DNA from: Chalciporus piperatus | Lineage: Eukaryota > Basidiomycota > Agaricomycetes > Boletales > Boletaceae | Reading direction: 5' to 3' | Assembly: GCA_038093975.1 (NCBI GenBank) | Contig: JBBPTG010000097.1 | Span: forward strand, 34,397 to 98,396 | Length of the DNA stretch: 64,000 nt | Shown here: positions 34,669-46,454 of the stretch, in pieces | Position numbering within the stretch: position 1 is the stretch's first letter | How the letters are laid out: each line of letters begins with the position of its first letter | The notes under the pieces: generated by a model | Told to the model about the DNA's origin: nothing | The model's input: the letters and a program-made list of their open reading frames with translations, nothing else | Databases searched by the model: none | Position numbers and translations under genes: made by a program

Positions 34669-35524
34669 CTACTCTGCCGTTTTCTTCTTCTTTTCCTCTA
34701 TGATCTCCACGTTCGCAGCAGGGACTCCCTTGAAAACGCCTGTGTTACTCTCGATCAGCTCCAACACATCGTCGGCTACATCGCCCTGAACGACGATCTC
34801 GTCCTGCCCCTGTGCGTTCTTAGTAACAGAAGCTCCCGTTGCGAATTTCTGAGCGAGGAACTTGGAAGCCTTCTTCAGTTCAATGTCTGTTCCCACAGGA
34901 ATGACGTGCGGACGTGCACAACACACTCGTTAGCCATCGTCCATGTTATTTGGATGGCGATGGACGAGAGCGACTCACCAAACGCTTCAAGACCATGGAT
35001 AGCTGTGACAAACTTGCGTTTGTTCCGTTCGATGCGTTTGATCGAGACCGGTGAAGCCTGCCCAGTACCCAAAGTGAGCAAAGAAACGAACGAGCACAAT
35101 GGATGCGATAACGAACCATCTTCTTTTTGAGGGCAGCATCCATTTTGGCCTCTGCTTTAGCCTCCTTCTTTGCAGTATCTTTCTCGAGCTTTGCCTGATC
35201 CGCCAAACTGAGCGTGCCGATCTTCGACTGAAGGGCCTCTGTTCAATGTCGGGGAGGAGCGTGAGCCAAACTGAGGATATGATATGAGTGGATGGCTCAC
35301 CCTCCGAGTAGTACTTTTCGAATAGCTGGGGATGAGCCTCATGTAACCATTCTTTGCACCTCGTGATACTGGACCCGAATTCGCAGTACTCTGGGGGGAA
35401 CGTACAAACTGCACAGAGAGAAGATCAGAAAGAGGATATTAACGATTGGAGATGTTTTACTCTGGCAATAGAGGACCTGCACGGCCTGGACAGCCTGGGG
35501 CTCTTGCTGGTCGGTCGAAGACAT
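34669..35524 (-). CDS. TMA22: Translation machinery-associated protein 22 (DENR homolog), 196 aa
   Basis: Five exons on the minus strand: 35461-35524, 35301-35408, 35117-35238, 34979-35057, 34669-34886. The N-terminal half has the DENR signature TFPPEYCEFG and CKEWL with zinc-binding-type cysteines; a Lys-rich middle follows; the C-terminal SUI1-like domain reads VTAIHGLEAFGVDIELKKASK and VTKNAQGQDEIVVQGDV. DENR/TMA22 pairs with MCT-1/TMA20 and acts on 40S recycling and reinitiation. Length matches fungal homologs. Ends EEKKKKTAE. Confidence 0.92.
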
Positions 35525-35977
35525 TGATTAGATCGACCACGTGATCCGCTGTAGCTTTAAGTTTCAACTTGAAGTTTCCCATCAAGAAAACCCTTCACGT
35601 CCTCGAAGCTCACGACGACCAGCGACGACCTGAACAATGATACTAGCAGTGTCCTCAAACGCTACAGAAAGAATAAAAATTGATAACACAACAATGTATT
35701 ATACGCGTTCGGCCTCATCGCCACAACCACATTGTCCACATCTGACTATTCCAAGGTAGATCCTCGGCAGCGTTCAGATTCCTCTCTTCCATGCCCTCCC
35801 TGTACACTTGGTGCTTGTGCTGATCTCCGTGTATCATTTCCTTCGGCCGTCGGGATGCCCCCCTGTCGTCTGAGCGCAAGACAACAGACGTGTGCAGCTC
35901 TCTCGGACCCAAGCTTGAGCTTGGCAGAATCGTACCCCTACCCGTAACGCCCCGCCCCTCGCTTCCTCCAACCATCC

Positions 35978-36256
35978 TTGCACCATCCCCGCCTCTCTCC
36001 GTTCTCTCCCACCCACCGTCCTGCGCCATCGCTCGTGCTCGCAAACCCAACCTATTCCGCGAACCCAAGACCCTCTCAATTCCCCGACGCATTCCTGGGA
36101 GGTTTGAACGCCCGTTCCTTCCCTAGCCCCTTTCCAGGTACAGCCGCATCGAACGGGGTACTCGTTTCAGAAGGCCCTGTCCGTGCGTCGAACCCTGCTC
36201 GAGCGACCTGGGACTGGGTGTCTTGTGGGTCGCATTGGTCTGCCTCTGCGACGTGA
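35978..36256 (+). CDS. Possible small Pro/Ser-rich ORF, weak
   Basis: A single open frame of 92 codons, rich in Pro, Ala, Ser with W near the end (ATWDWVSCGSHW). It could be an exon of a larger gene in the 35.6-36.5 kb gap, since a further frame (36278-36484) follows, but no splice links are convincing and no domain is recognisable. Confidence 0.2.
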   Translation: MHHPRLSPFSPTHRPAPSLVLANPTYSANPRPSQFPDAFLGGLNARSFPSPFPGTAASNGVLVSEGPVRASNPARATWDWVSCGSHWSASAT

Positions 36257-36675
36257 CCCTGCGAAACAAAGGGGTCTTTGTCTTTGCCCGTCGATTGGGA
36301 GGCGGAGAGGCGGGACGAGGTGGAGGAAACGAGTCGACGTTGGGGTGAGAGCGACGAGAGAATCAAGCGGAAGCGGGGTGGGTACATTCTTGGGCGTGTG
36401 TTGGACGATGGGAGTGCTAGCGATGTGATTATGTTCAGTGCTGGTCGTGCGGTTGGAAGTTGTAAGGGGCCTCCATACGATTAGGATGTTGTAAGGTGAG
36501 ACATACTTACAACCTACTACCCAGTCGACTTTCGAAGGTGTGTGACGTCACCCAGTGGGGAAAGATGTCCTGTCCAGCCATTTCATGACACAGTAATAAT
36601 ACACGTCGAAGCTCGAAAAAAAAATCCAGCAAAACCCCATCGTCCTCGTACCTTCTGACTTGCAGCCTTGACTCC

Positions 36676-38771
36676 TCATGCCTCCTGACGTACAGCCCTG
36701 ATCCCACCATCCTTCATCTCCTGGAACGTGATCTCGTGAAGCTCCAAACTAGCCCTCACAGGATGGGGATCCTCGAAGATTTCATCCATCTCTTCCAAAC
36801 TCCGCCCTCTTGTCTCGACGAACGTGAAGTAGATGACGAAGATGCCAACGAAATCAACGACGAGGTAAAGGAAGTAGAATCGCCAGGCACTGTTCGTGAT
36901 GCCCACTGGTGCAGCGTACGTGTTGACGAAGCTGACGATGCTACACAACCATGACGAGGTCAGTGGCGAACATCTTCCTTGATGAAGGGGGGGGATCTTA
37001 CTTAAGCCATAAGCCTGAGATAGCGAGCCCCTTGGCACGCGAGTTGGTCGCGAGAACCTCTGTCGGGTATAACGCTTGGACTAGCGAATGGTGAGTTTTT
37101 CACAAGTAGATCTCGCAAGTAGGTAACTCACAAGGCGTCCAAATGAAGGCGAAGGCGACCAAGAAGACATATATGAACGCGATGCCCACGATGCCCACGG
37201 CAGGGTGCCCCACTTGTTTCGCAGTACACGCGATGATGACCGCGACGGACACCGACATCCAGAAACTAGACCACATCAAGAGTTTACGTCGACCATAACG
37301 CTCGATAACATTTAGGCCTGCGAGGGTTGAAATCATCATGATTGGCGTTTGAAGAGCGTTGCAGAGTAGCTGCGATCGTTCGGAGGTAATGCCAGCTGTT
37401 TGAACCTGGTCATACACATCAGGCACGGGTGAGCCAGAACATGACCTCGAAGAATCACTACTTACCATGAGTGGGAAATAGTACGAGGTCGGAGGCAGGT
37501 CGATCTGGCCGAAGAAACCGATGCACAACACGATCCACATGCGGTGACGATTACCGCGGGTGTTGAACCTAAGGGAAAGCATCTTGTGTCGAAGTTAAAG
37601 TCGTCGGTAGGAAAAAACACCATACAATTCCCTAAAGTCCCACCACTTCTTGTCAGAGCCGTTTGTCGAAATGGAGGCCTTCATTTCTTCCATCTCGAGA
37701 GTGACGATTTTGCTTTCTGGGTTGCCGTTCCCGTGGTACCTAACGTGCCATGCGCTCAGGACAGTGGGATTTTGCCAACGGAAAGGAATTCACTTTACGA
37801 GGATTTCCTTCGCTTTCTCGTCTTCTCCTTGAGCAACATACCATCGCGGGGACTCTGGAATAAACCATACAAATATCATCACAAGGATGGACGGAAGGCC
37901 TTGCAATGCCATCGGGAGTCTCCAGTTGACCGTCGACCCGTTGGTCAGGAAAGCCAGTCCGTACTCCACCCAGGTAGAGACGACTGCGATATTCCACTCA
38001 ATCCGGGTAAACATATGAGTCTGTGAATAACGCACTTGTTCCCAAGAAGAAGCAAGATTGGTACGCGCCTACCATGATACCTCGCCATGCTGGATGGGCC
38101 ATCTCTGCCGCCCAGACCCATCATATCAGCACCCCCGAAGCCCCATAACCTGAGAAAGCGACCACGTACCAACAGCCCAACTCTGAGAAGCGGGACCGAG
38201 CATCACTGTACCCACTCCAAGAACAATTCTTCCAGCAATGAGGTCACGACGTTTCTCCGCGCTTGCTTGGCAGATTGCGCCAATCAAGGTGATCGCGGAA
38301 GCGATGAACATGCCCGGTTTCCGTCCCCACCGGTCCGCACATGGGCCAGCAGCGAAACTACCTAGAACATTTCCTGTACGGAAGATTAGCTCATGTCCAA
38401 ATTCCGCACAGATTATTCTCCAAGGACCAGAGTCACCTACCTATGACGTATAGCGCAGCTAGGAAGCCATTCGTCGCTGCAATGTTAGTCCCGAACTGAG
38501 CCCTGAAATTGGGCATCGCCGAGACACCACCGAAAGTATTCGAGTCGAACCCATTCTGAGAAGAGCACAGATATGTCACGAAAAGACAAGCAAACAGCTT
38601 GAACGTCGTTCGTGACCAGAATCGTGGAGGCTCCAAACGCAGCGCCTCAGCCATCGCTGCGTCTTTTTGCCTTTTGATGGCCCTGCTATTCAGGTCGTGA
38701 GGTGCATGATGTTCGTTCTTGACGGCGTTGACGTCGTCTTCGTGGTGGATGGAGGCCTTCTCCTGGCTCAT
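36676..38771 (-). CDS. MFS sugar transporter, 542 aa
   Basis: Nine exons on the minus strand: 38441-38771, 38170-38373, 38073-38104 (32 bp), 37794-38020, 37626-37739, 37466-37568, 37132-37405, 37002-37080, 36676-36940. Twelve membrane segments are expected; motifs of the sugar-porter family are clear: GPCADRWGRKPG, AGRIVLGVG, ESPRWYVAQG, ERYGRRKLL, LYPTEVLATNSRAKG and VETRGRSLEEMDEIFE. It should import hexoses or disaccharides by proton symport at the plasma membrane; the subclass resembles lactose-permease-like fungal transporters. Start at 38771 (MSQEKAS) is preferred over the upstream ATG 38825. No regulatory site recognised. Confidence 0.88.
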
Positions 38772-40017
38772 GATGAACAGACGATTCGGAGGGGGAGGAG
38801 CGCTCGGAGGTTCGTCGCATCTCACTTACCTCGTCTTATATCTGTATGACCCGGATTTAAGCTCAAGTGGAGCTTCTTCAGGAGAAATGGTCTCGTGGGA
38901 TACAGAGAGATCTGATAGAACACCAGGTGAGTTTCTCGACAATCAATACAACCCTGAGCCACCCCACGAGTTTCGTTCATAATCAGAAATGATATATCCA
39001 GATAACAAAAAGTTGGAGGCCTCGTCTGTTTCAAGACGTTATGAGGGGAGGCACATCAGTTCATGTGAACACGAGTATGTGGGGTTACCTCTCCGGCTGA
39101 CCAGAAGCTTCCGAGGAGTACATAATCGTCGACGTGGTGTGGGTAAGGTCGATAGCGAGCTTCTGAGTCTATTTTTCCGAGAATTCTCAATCAGGTGATC
39201 ATGACGGAATGCGGGGTGATGGAGGTGGAATGACCTGGCAAGTCGGATACCCCAGGATACCCGTGATCATCAGCATCGGGACCATGCATCGCACATGTTA
39301 AGTATGACGGCTTCAAGCTTCAATATTACAGCCCCTGGTCCAAACCTTCCAAGGTCATATAATGAGGCTGAGACCATTGATGCAATCAGTCACGTTGGCG
39401 CATCGCAACTAGGCGCATTAATGCAACTTACCGAAACTAGAAAGCAAGGCTGTCGAGATACCAGGCGTTCTGTTTTGTGAGGATCGCTGCCACATCTGCG
39501 ACAGAAGCAAAGGCGAACGTGAGAGGACCAACTTGAAGAGGACCGTAAATCGTAATATACCTGAGAGAGAAATAATTTCCATGTTCGAACTTTGAATTCG
39601 TGAGTGTCGAAAAGAACGTCACGTCGTTGGTGCACAGGAAAGCTTCATGAATCCGACCATCACCGTTGGGAGTAGGTACCACTGGCACGAGCCCCAAACT
39701 AGTACAACCGTACTGCACCTAACCGCTCTGACTTGGTGCTTTCAGTGATTCTCAAAGACCCTCTCAGATGCCTCCAGACTGTTCCCCAAGCCAATCCGAT
39801 ACCCAACTCACCTTCATGCAGTATCCAATCGCCCAAACGTCAAGCCAGAGACCAAGCAGTGCCGCATAGTAATCCTCTATTGATAGAGAGGCCGCGCGCC
39901 GGCCGGGTTGACCTCAAGTGACGTCACCATCATTCTATTGTAAGTTAGGTACAACACTACCATACAAAGAACCATTGCACTCCAGGAATCGCAGACTGAA
40001 TGTTATCCTTGGTCGCT
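38772..40017. other. Intergenic region with a dispersed repeat
   Basis: 1.2 kb. It holds an open frame on the minus strand at 39437-39718 (93 codons, no domain recognised, low support) and the duplicated segment at 39727-39914. Otherwise nothing supported. Confidence 0.4.
39727..39914 (+). repeat. Dispersed duplicate, matched by 30949-31164 in reverse
   Basis: About 190 bp alignable to the segment upstream of the Nudix gene, in opposite orientation. A block of about 30 bases is missing here and the end is degraded by GC-rich sequence (GAGGCCGCGCGCCGGCCGG). Function unknown. Confidence 0.75.
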
Positions 40018-41486
40018 CTATTGTGATGATGTTGATTCTACTGTAGCCTCTGCCGTCTTGTCTCTCACTCCCCTCAAGAATTGCACCAAATGGGTACCTC
40101 CAGTACCCTTCAATGGTGGCCTCTTCTCACCAACTTCTTCCGCCTCTTTCGCTGCTCTTCTCTCACGGCTCGCCGGTCCGATGATATAAATCGCAACGAT
40201 CCGGATATGGGCGTCTCTAAATTCCTTGACAGCGCGCACGGAATCATTGTACGCCTCTACGAGTTTCGGATCTCCGCCAATGACAAGGTTCCGCACGGGT
40301 CTTGGATTGGCAGTGAGGTGACGCAAGAAATTGCGGTGGTGTCTGGGCATATATATCTGCATGCGGCGAAGCAGCGTCCGCTGGTCGTTGGACAAAGCAC
40401 CGGCGTCGTCGGTGCTACAGTTATCCAACCCGAGGAAGATATCGAGCGCGTGAATAAGCGCGCTCTGACCTGCACTCGGCCCGGACAAGTCGGTCGGCTT
40501 CTCTATCCCAGGGTGTTCCTCCAACCCCTCAAAAGTCCACTTCCTATCCATTGGATCAGAGTCTTCACCACGGAACCAAGGACGGATGGAGTGATAAAAA
40601 AATTCTGGTTCGCAGCCTTTGCGGACGTCGAGGAGGATGTTCTTGAGGTCATCGACGACGCTAGCGAGCTTGTGAAGATAGCCGGTGATACGGCGTACTG
40701 CAATCTCATCTCCAACGAACATTTCGTCCATCGTAGCACGCATGAGTTCAAGGGCTTCCACGCCCCTGATTTCGATGCGGGACGAGGCGAGGTAGAATTC
40801 TTGTTCGTCATTCGTTCCGGTAAAGAGATCTTGACTGCGGAGGTTATCGAGTGCGGGTGGCACTGTCTCGTCAGAGGGAGATTTTAGAGTCCAGTTATAG
40901 AGAACTGTGTCGGAGTAAGTTGCTACGGGTGGGAGTTGGAGATGGCTCGAGACCTCGAGGAGGGGAATGGAAATGTTAGCTGGGATACGGATTTCGGCGC
41001 CCAGGGGGAGTGTGTGAATGTACGTGTGCATTATAAAGGTGAGCACATGATGAGCTCGTCTGAGTAAGAGCTCGGAACTGGTGAGATCCTTCGTTGACAG
41101 CATCGGTAACTGTGTTTACGAGGAAGCATTACATAGGGTTGGAGAGCCAAAAATAAGTGACTGGATCAGATGGAATGGAAATCACTCACGTTGTTCCGCA
41201 CTTCTGCTCTCCATGAAGCAGATTGTACGATTTCCTCTGCAGTTAGACCCGGCTTCACAGCAAGCTGGAGTTTCATCGACAAAAGTCCGTCGAGGATAGC
41301 CTCCCAGGGTTCCCATTCTTGAGGAAGGCGGCTGATTGGGGGATCTGGTGGCAGGAAACCGGTTCGTGTATCGACATCGAAGTCGTGTGCGGCAAGGGTG
41401 GTTGTGTCCACGAAACCATCCCTTCCACCGACGACGATATCAGGGCGCGGTAGACTGAGGAAATGTTCTGGTGGTAATTGCGACAT
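40018..41486 (-). CDS. IDO: Indoleamine 2,3-dioxygenase family, 462 aa
   Basis: Two exons, 41190-41486 and 40018-41109. The start ATG 41486 is followed by LPRPDIVVGGRDGFV. Family signatures occur in order: LTFIMHTYIHTLP, VATYSDTVLYNW, GPSAGQSALIHALDIFLG, YMPRHHRNFL, and DAHIRIVAIYII, whose histidine is the expected proximal haem ligand, then GTGGTHLVQFL. These are the conserved haem-dioxygenase elements that oxidise L-tryptophan to N-formylkynurenine, the first step toward NAD or kynurenine metabolism. Length fits fungal IDOs. Cytosolic; no signal peptide. Neighbours show no biosynthetic clustering. Confidence 0.93.
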
Positions 41487-41548
41487 GGTTGACTCCAAAA
41501 GAGCTGAAGCAAATCCCAGAGAGATGGACGAACGTGAGGAGCCAGATT

Positions 41549-41558
41549 GCTTATAAAG
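41549..41558 (-). promoter_or_regulatory. Possible TATA-like box of the IDO gene
   Basis: CTTTATAAG read on the minus strand, 63-72 bp upstream of the ATG. Weak consensus. Confidence 0.3.
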
Positions 41559-41599
41559 TCGGGTTGAGTTGTAAGTTAGGATCAGCATACCAAATCAGG

Positions 41600-42660
41600 C
41601 ATAAAATTTCATCTCGGCCGCCGGACCGAGGGAGTCTAAGGCCAACTTACTCATGAAGTGGCTGTGCCTTGCTCTCAGTGCCTTTGTGAAGAGTTCAAAC
41701 GTTCACTAACCCTTCGCAAAACGAACGAGCTTCAAATTATTGGTCAACCCAATGAACCCCTACGGGTGAAAATTAGTGTCTCGATGGCCAGAATTGAGCG
41801 TTGGCTCTGACAAACCCGATTTTCTGCGACGGATCACCGTCTACGACCGTTGGGCCTCTACAGTGCATGTATCTATCCAGCTGAGCAGTTGATCTAGGTC
41901 CCTCAGAGAAAGGAGGAACCAACATACGTTTCAGAAGTAGCCTGATTCACGACCGAAAGAGCTATTTTATTTCGATGGGCAAACACCAAGTTGTCGTCAT
42001 TGTCGTCCACGCGCTCATATTCATCACCGTACAGCCCCAGTCCTCACAGCCACCCAATCTGTTCTCAGGAGACACAAACGAGAGGAAGAGGTCTGGATTA
42101 TCAGGTGCCGGCATTGAACCAACTTTTTCGATGATGCAATGAGCTTAGGCTCTTGGAAGGTCGTTGGAAAGGCCTGGGAGATATCATGCCAACGCCGTTG
42201 TATTATGCCATACTGCGACGAGTAGGTGCCTTCCCCATATAATAGCGAGGTCGGATTCCTCCTCCCCCTGACAACATAGAGCAACCTCGCAGTGTCAGTA
42301 CTGAATCTTCTCAGTAGTCTCCCCTAGACAAACCAAAGAGTCGTGATGAAGACAGTCGTTCACCCTCCACTATGATCTTCTCAGGATAATCCAGGATCTT
42401 CCGAGTTTACCGAAACTTTACATCCTGCCACTCGATGTTACGTCCAATCCAGAAACGCATGAAGTCGTTGACGAAGCCGCCACGAGGTGGACAACGATAG
42501 ATGTTCGGTACTCTGAGATGTATGGAATCTACTGGAAATCTAGGTATAATCATGTAATGTACTAGTCTCATTCCCGACGTATGTTATAGAGCATGACGCG
42601 CTCTCACCTTCTCGAGCTAAGTTTAATTAACCTGTCGAATCCACATAAATAGACACGTTA
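41600..42660. other. Intergenic region, no gene seen
   Basis: About 1 kb between the IDO promoter side and the 3' end of the AIM9 gene. A minus-strand frame at 42024-42284 is not supported by any domain or splice chain. Confidence 0.4.
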
Positions 42661-42763
42661 GGAAACTTGGGGTTAACATGGCGTGCCTTCCGATGAAGGT
42701 CAACAGAGTGCTTCTGTGCTTCTTCGTCGTGGACACACATTCGATCATAGCATCCAGGTCAAA

Positions 42764-44673
42764 TCAAGCAGTGCCATCACGCACTGAGGGTAAAGTCAGT
42801 CGAGGGATCAGCTCGCGGTCCCGCAAGGTATCTCTGTATGGCCACAAAAGAGATCTTATTCTCTTCGCCTCTTCATCATGTCCTTGTTCGACGTACTCCG
42901 ATTTCTTCCGTTCCAAAGCTGATCGAACCTTTTCAAAGTGGTCGCGGTCACCCCTGACATAGCCATACTCTCCCAAGCCGAACTCGCGGTCCAAATCTGC
43001 CACTAATTCCTGATTCCGTAACCAGACAGCATGATGGGCCTCCAGGTCCTCCAGGTCTTCCCGGGAGTACTGGATGGGGCACGTGTCCCCCGGTATAATG
43101 TCCCCCCAGTTCTGAAGTATTTGCAACATCGCCATCCTGTGGGCACATGATACATCAGGCATTTGTGGAAAGGATCTCATGCGAGGCGCCACACACCGAA
43201 AGGGGAGCAGACCATATCTCCATGTCACTTGCGCTAGGTCCTCAAGATGGCGTCGCTCTTGCCGAGCCTTCATCTTGAAAATTGACGGGGGGAACGCACA
43301 AGACTCGAATAACTTGTGCTGTAAGCAATGCAGGTATGTTTTTTTGATTTCTGCCTTTTCGCTCTCGTCGAGTTCCTCGATGTTTTCCGGAAGGGCCAGC
43401 ATTTGCCAACCGGGCGGGGCACCATGCATGCGAAATAGCGGTGGCACTTGGAGCTGCAAGAACGCTGGCCCAATCCACGTTCCCTGCCAGTCGATGATTG
43501 ATGAGATCTCGAGGGGGGTCGCCGGAAAAATCTTGCCCTGGTCCCCGGATGGCTTGACGAAGATGTTGGAAGCGTGCAGATCGGGATGCCACATGACCGG
43601 TCGTGTTTGCTCATCCAGAGGCGGAATAAGACTGGGTATGAGTGTGGTGTACGTGGATAACCATGAGACATGATCGTCACGATCGCCTTGACCGGGAAGC
43701 ACGCGATTCGAATCGTCGAGAATGTGTGATGTGCCAAAGCGAGATATCCACTCTTGCTCTCTACGCGCCACTGCTGCCATATAATCCTTTGCGGTCTGCC
43801 CTGATACAGATAAAAGAGGTCAGCATCTTACATTGACAAAGTCGGAATGGCCAGCACTCACAAGGGCCCCTATCTATATCCATGTCTACGCGCTCAGCCT
43901 CCCAAAATTCTCTGCGCACTATGGGTCCAATACAAAATATGGAGTTGAGCTCGTCCTCAGGAGAGATCCCTTCGAGCAAGGTCGGGGCGCGCAGCGCGGT
44001 GGGAACGTCTTTCTTGTAGTACAAGCTACCATAGTGGGTAAACTTGAGCGGAAGTAACTGACGCTTGAATTCGCCCACAGGCCTCGCGAATGTAGCGCGC
44101 TGCTTTGCGGACAGTTCGTTCCAATGATTCGAAAGGATGCACCCCGTGGCTGTCTCCATTAAGATAAACTCTGCACCGACATCGGTGCTTTCGGCACGAG
44201 AGCTCCACGCGAGGACAGGTGGGATGGGAAATCCCAGCCGGCTACGCAGAAAGTCCATCGTCGCGACTTCACTGGCGGTTGTAAAATGCGGAGGCCCTAC
44301 GATTGGAGTGGGGAAGCGCGCGATGACTTCGCGGCCGGTATCAAAACGCACAAGGAACACCCGGTTCATGGATTCGTTGATTTTGATCATGTCCGTGACT
44401 GCTTTCGCACCTACGGCGTCAGCCGCCAGCTGGCAAAACGCGCCTACATTGAAAGTTACGGATCGCGCTTCCTGGTGCTCTTTGTCATTGCACAACCAGT
44501 AGCCCGAAGTGTGTCGAAAGAGGGAGTTCAAGTCTGTTGAAACGCGGTAATGGACACGAGCAAGAATACGATCAAGTGTCCTCCTTACCCGGCTTGAACT
44601 TGCAACTCGGTCCGTTCCTGCGAGCCTTGTGGCGGATGAAAGATGTAATTCGGGTGAAGACTACGTGTGACAT
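42764..44673 (-). CDS. AIM9: AIM9-like mitochondrial phosphotransferase-family protein, 597 aa
   Basis: Three exons, 44589-44673, 43862-44533 and 42764-43800. The first exon supplies a basic N-terminus (MSHVVFTRITSFIRHKARRN) typical of a mitochondrial targeting peptide. Then LFRHTSGYWL and the nucleotide-binding MNRVFLVRFDTGREVIARFP appear, followed by the APH-type catalytic loop HPDLHASNIFV and metal-binding IIDWQGT (~residues 350-395). This matches the Altered Inheritance of Mitochondria 9 family in fungi, a kinase-like fold of unknown substrate in the mitochondrion. The C-terminus is charged (ALERKKSEYVEQGHDEEAKR). Confidence 0.85.
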
Positions 44674-45039
44674 TAGTGGATGGACGATTGGGATCTAGCA
44701 ACACCGACATTTTGTTTGCCAAGGGGTTAGCATCTGCGGCGGCTTCAAGTTGGGAGAAGAGAGACCCTAATGGACTTGATGTCGTGACGAAGTCTGGTGC
44801 TCGAGCTTATTGGTGACGATGCAATTTTATTCCGCTTCGACCGCCACACTCACAGCTTTGCACAGGAAGCGTCCCAACGGGTCACGGTTGAACGTCGCGT
44901 GTTGAACGTTGAACTTGAAGCTTGAAGCTTTGAGGGAAGGTCTTGTCTCAAAGTCTTCCCACGGATATTAGCTTCACTAGATCTAAACCGGAAGTACACA
45001 ACTACTACGCAGGCATTGTGGCGGGTTGCCTCTATGACA

Positions 45040-45750
45040 GATGCTTCAAGGACGCCGGTCAGGCTGTGCGCCTACTGCAGCTCGAGGTTAATTTCGCTAG
45101 CTTTCGAGTCAGGCTAGGCATCTGGTGGCGGGCACCATCCATATCTATTTCTCAGGTAGGTTTCAAGAATGCCACCACCGCCCTCGTCAACAAGCCTGTA
45201 GGCGTTGGTGGCGGGTTACCTTCCGTCTTTATAACTCATGCTAAGGACGCTAGCCAGGCTGTGCGCCTACTGCAGCTCGAGATCAATTCCTCTGACTTTC
45301 GAGGCATTGGTAGCGGGTACCGTCCGTCTCTATGACTCAGAAAGGTTGCAATAATGCCGCCACCGCCCTCGTCATACAAGTCTGTAGGCGTTACCTTCCG
45401 TCTTTATTACTGATGCTTCAAGGATGCTAGCCAGGCTGTGCGCCTACTGAAGCTCTCGAGGTTGATTCTTCTGGCTTCCTAGGCATTGGTGGCGGGTACC
45501 GTCCATTTCTATGACTCAGACGCGTTTCCAGAATGCCACCACCACACTCGTCAGACATGCCTGTAGGCGTTCGTGGCGGGTCACCTTCTGTCTTTATGAC
45601 TGATGCTTCAAGGACGCTAGCGAGGCTGCGCGCCTACCGAAGCTCTCGAGGTTATTTCCTCTGGCTTCCTGTGGCGGATACTGTCCATTTCTATGACTCA
45701 AATACGTTTCCAGTATGCCACTCCCGCCCTCGTCACCAGTCTTGGTTCCT
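45040..45750 (+). repeat. Tandem repeat, four degenerate ~190-bp units
   Basis: Units start near 45044, 45240, 45417 and 45606 with words GCTTCAAGGACGC, GCTGTGCGCCTAC, GGCATTGGTGGCGGGTACCGTCC, CCACCACCGCCCTCGTC and CCTGTAGGCGTT. Copies differ by about 10-20 percent and by small indels. No open frame spans the array. It sits immediately upstream of the promoter of the 108-aa gene. Confidence 0.85.
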
Positions 45751-45802
45751 GTGATATCTTACCATTTGTTTCCCGATGGTTTGTCGCCACACCTCGAATC
45801 CC

Positions 45803-45810
45803 TATAAATA
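45803..45810 (+). promoter_or_regulatory. Putative TATA box of the 108-aa gene
   Basis: TATAAATA, about 155 bp upstream of the ATG, next to pyrimidine-rich sequence that may hold the start site. Confidence 0.45.
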
Positions 45811-45963
45811 TGGTCTGCCTCGTCATCTTCCCTCCAACAGATAGTCTTCCGCATCAAGAGAGAGGTCTGTTTAATTCCCTCCAGTCGCACCCCAAAATCT
45901 AACACTCTTCGGCCTACTATGGCTTCCAGCACTCAACCTTAACAACCTATTAATTTTCGCAAC

Positions 45964-46290
45964 ATGGGAGGTATTGTAAACGCATTCAAGAAAGCCCTCG
46001 AAAAGGCAATGAAGGATCCGAAGTTCAAGAAAGTCTTCTTGCCCACCGCAGTGAATGGTGGCGGAAGTCGAGCTTTTGAGAACGAAGATTTTCGCGTTGA
46101 CCACGGCGAGCCCGGCACCGGCAATCGCGTCATACAAATCCAGGCCCAGACGGCCAACTGTACCTTGAAAGAATACTCGCAACGGAATGGTACTCACGCC
46201 AAACTTGCCGTCATCCAAGTTGACGAGGATGGGCCAAATGACACCGACAAGTTCTTTGACGATGCCGTTTTCCAAGTTAGCGAGAAATGA
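45964..46290 (+). CDS. Small unknown protein, 108 aa
   Basis: A single intron-free frame from ATG 45964 (context CGCAACATGG). It begins with an amphipathic, Lys-rich helix (MGGIVNAFKKALEKAMKDPK), then KKVFLPTAVNGGGSRAFE, and a C-terminal half with hydrophobic strands (RVIQIQAQT, KLAVIQVDEDG) and FFDDAVFQVSEK. No signal peptide or cysteines for a secreted effector. The protein is not recognised. A TATA box and absence of homology to the tandem repeat upstream suggest a true gene. Confidence 0.5.
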   Translation: MGGIVNAFKKALEKAMKDPKFKKVFLPTAVNGGGSRAFENEDFRVDHGEPGTGNRVIQIQAQTANCTLKEYSQRNGTHAKLAVIQVDEDGPNDTDKFFDDAVFQVSEK

Positions 46291-46454
46291 GTGGGAAGGA
46301 GTTGTACAGGTTGGAAGCACCGCTCGAGGGCTTCACATTTTCTGATCGTTTTCCTGTACTCCACGGCTATACATTGTGTGTTTAGGGAATGAATAACTGG
46401 ATGTTTTATGAACTTATGTATGGTAAGAATGCGGGAAGACACCTTAGTTCAACT

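Noticed and set aside
40081..40887. 268-codon plus-strand frame
   Set aside because: Antisense to the indoleamine dioxygenase, whose family motifs are unmistakable.
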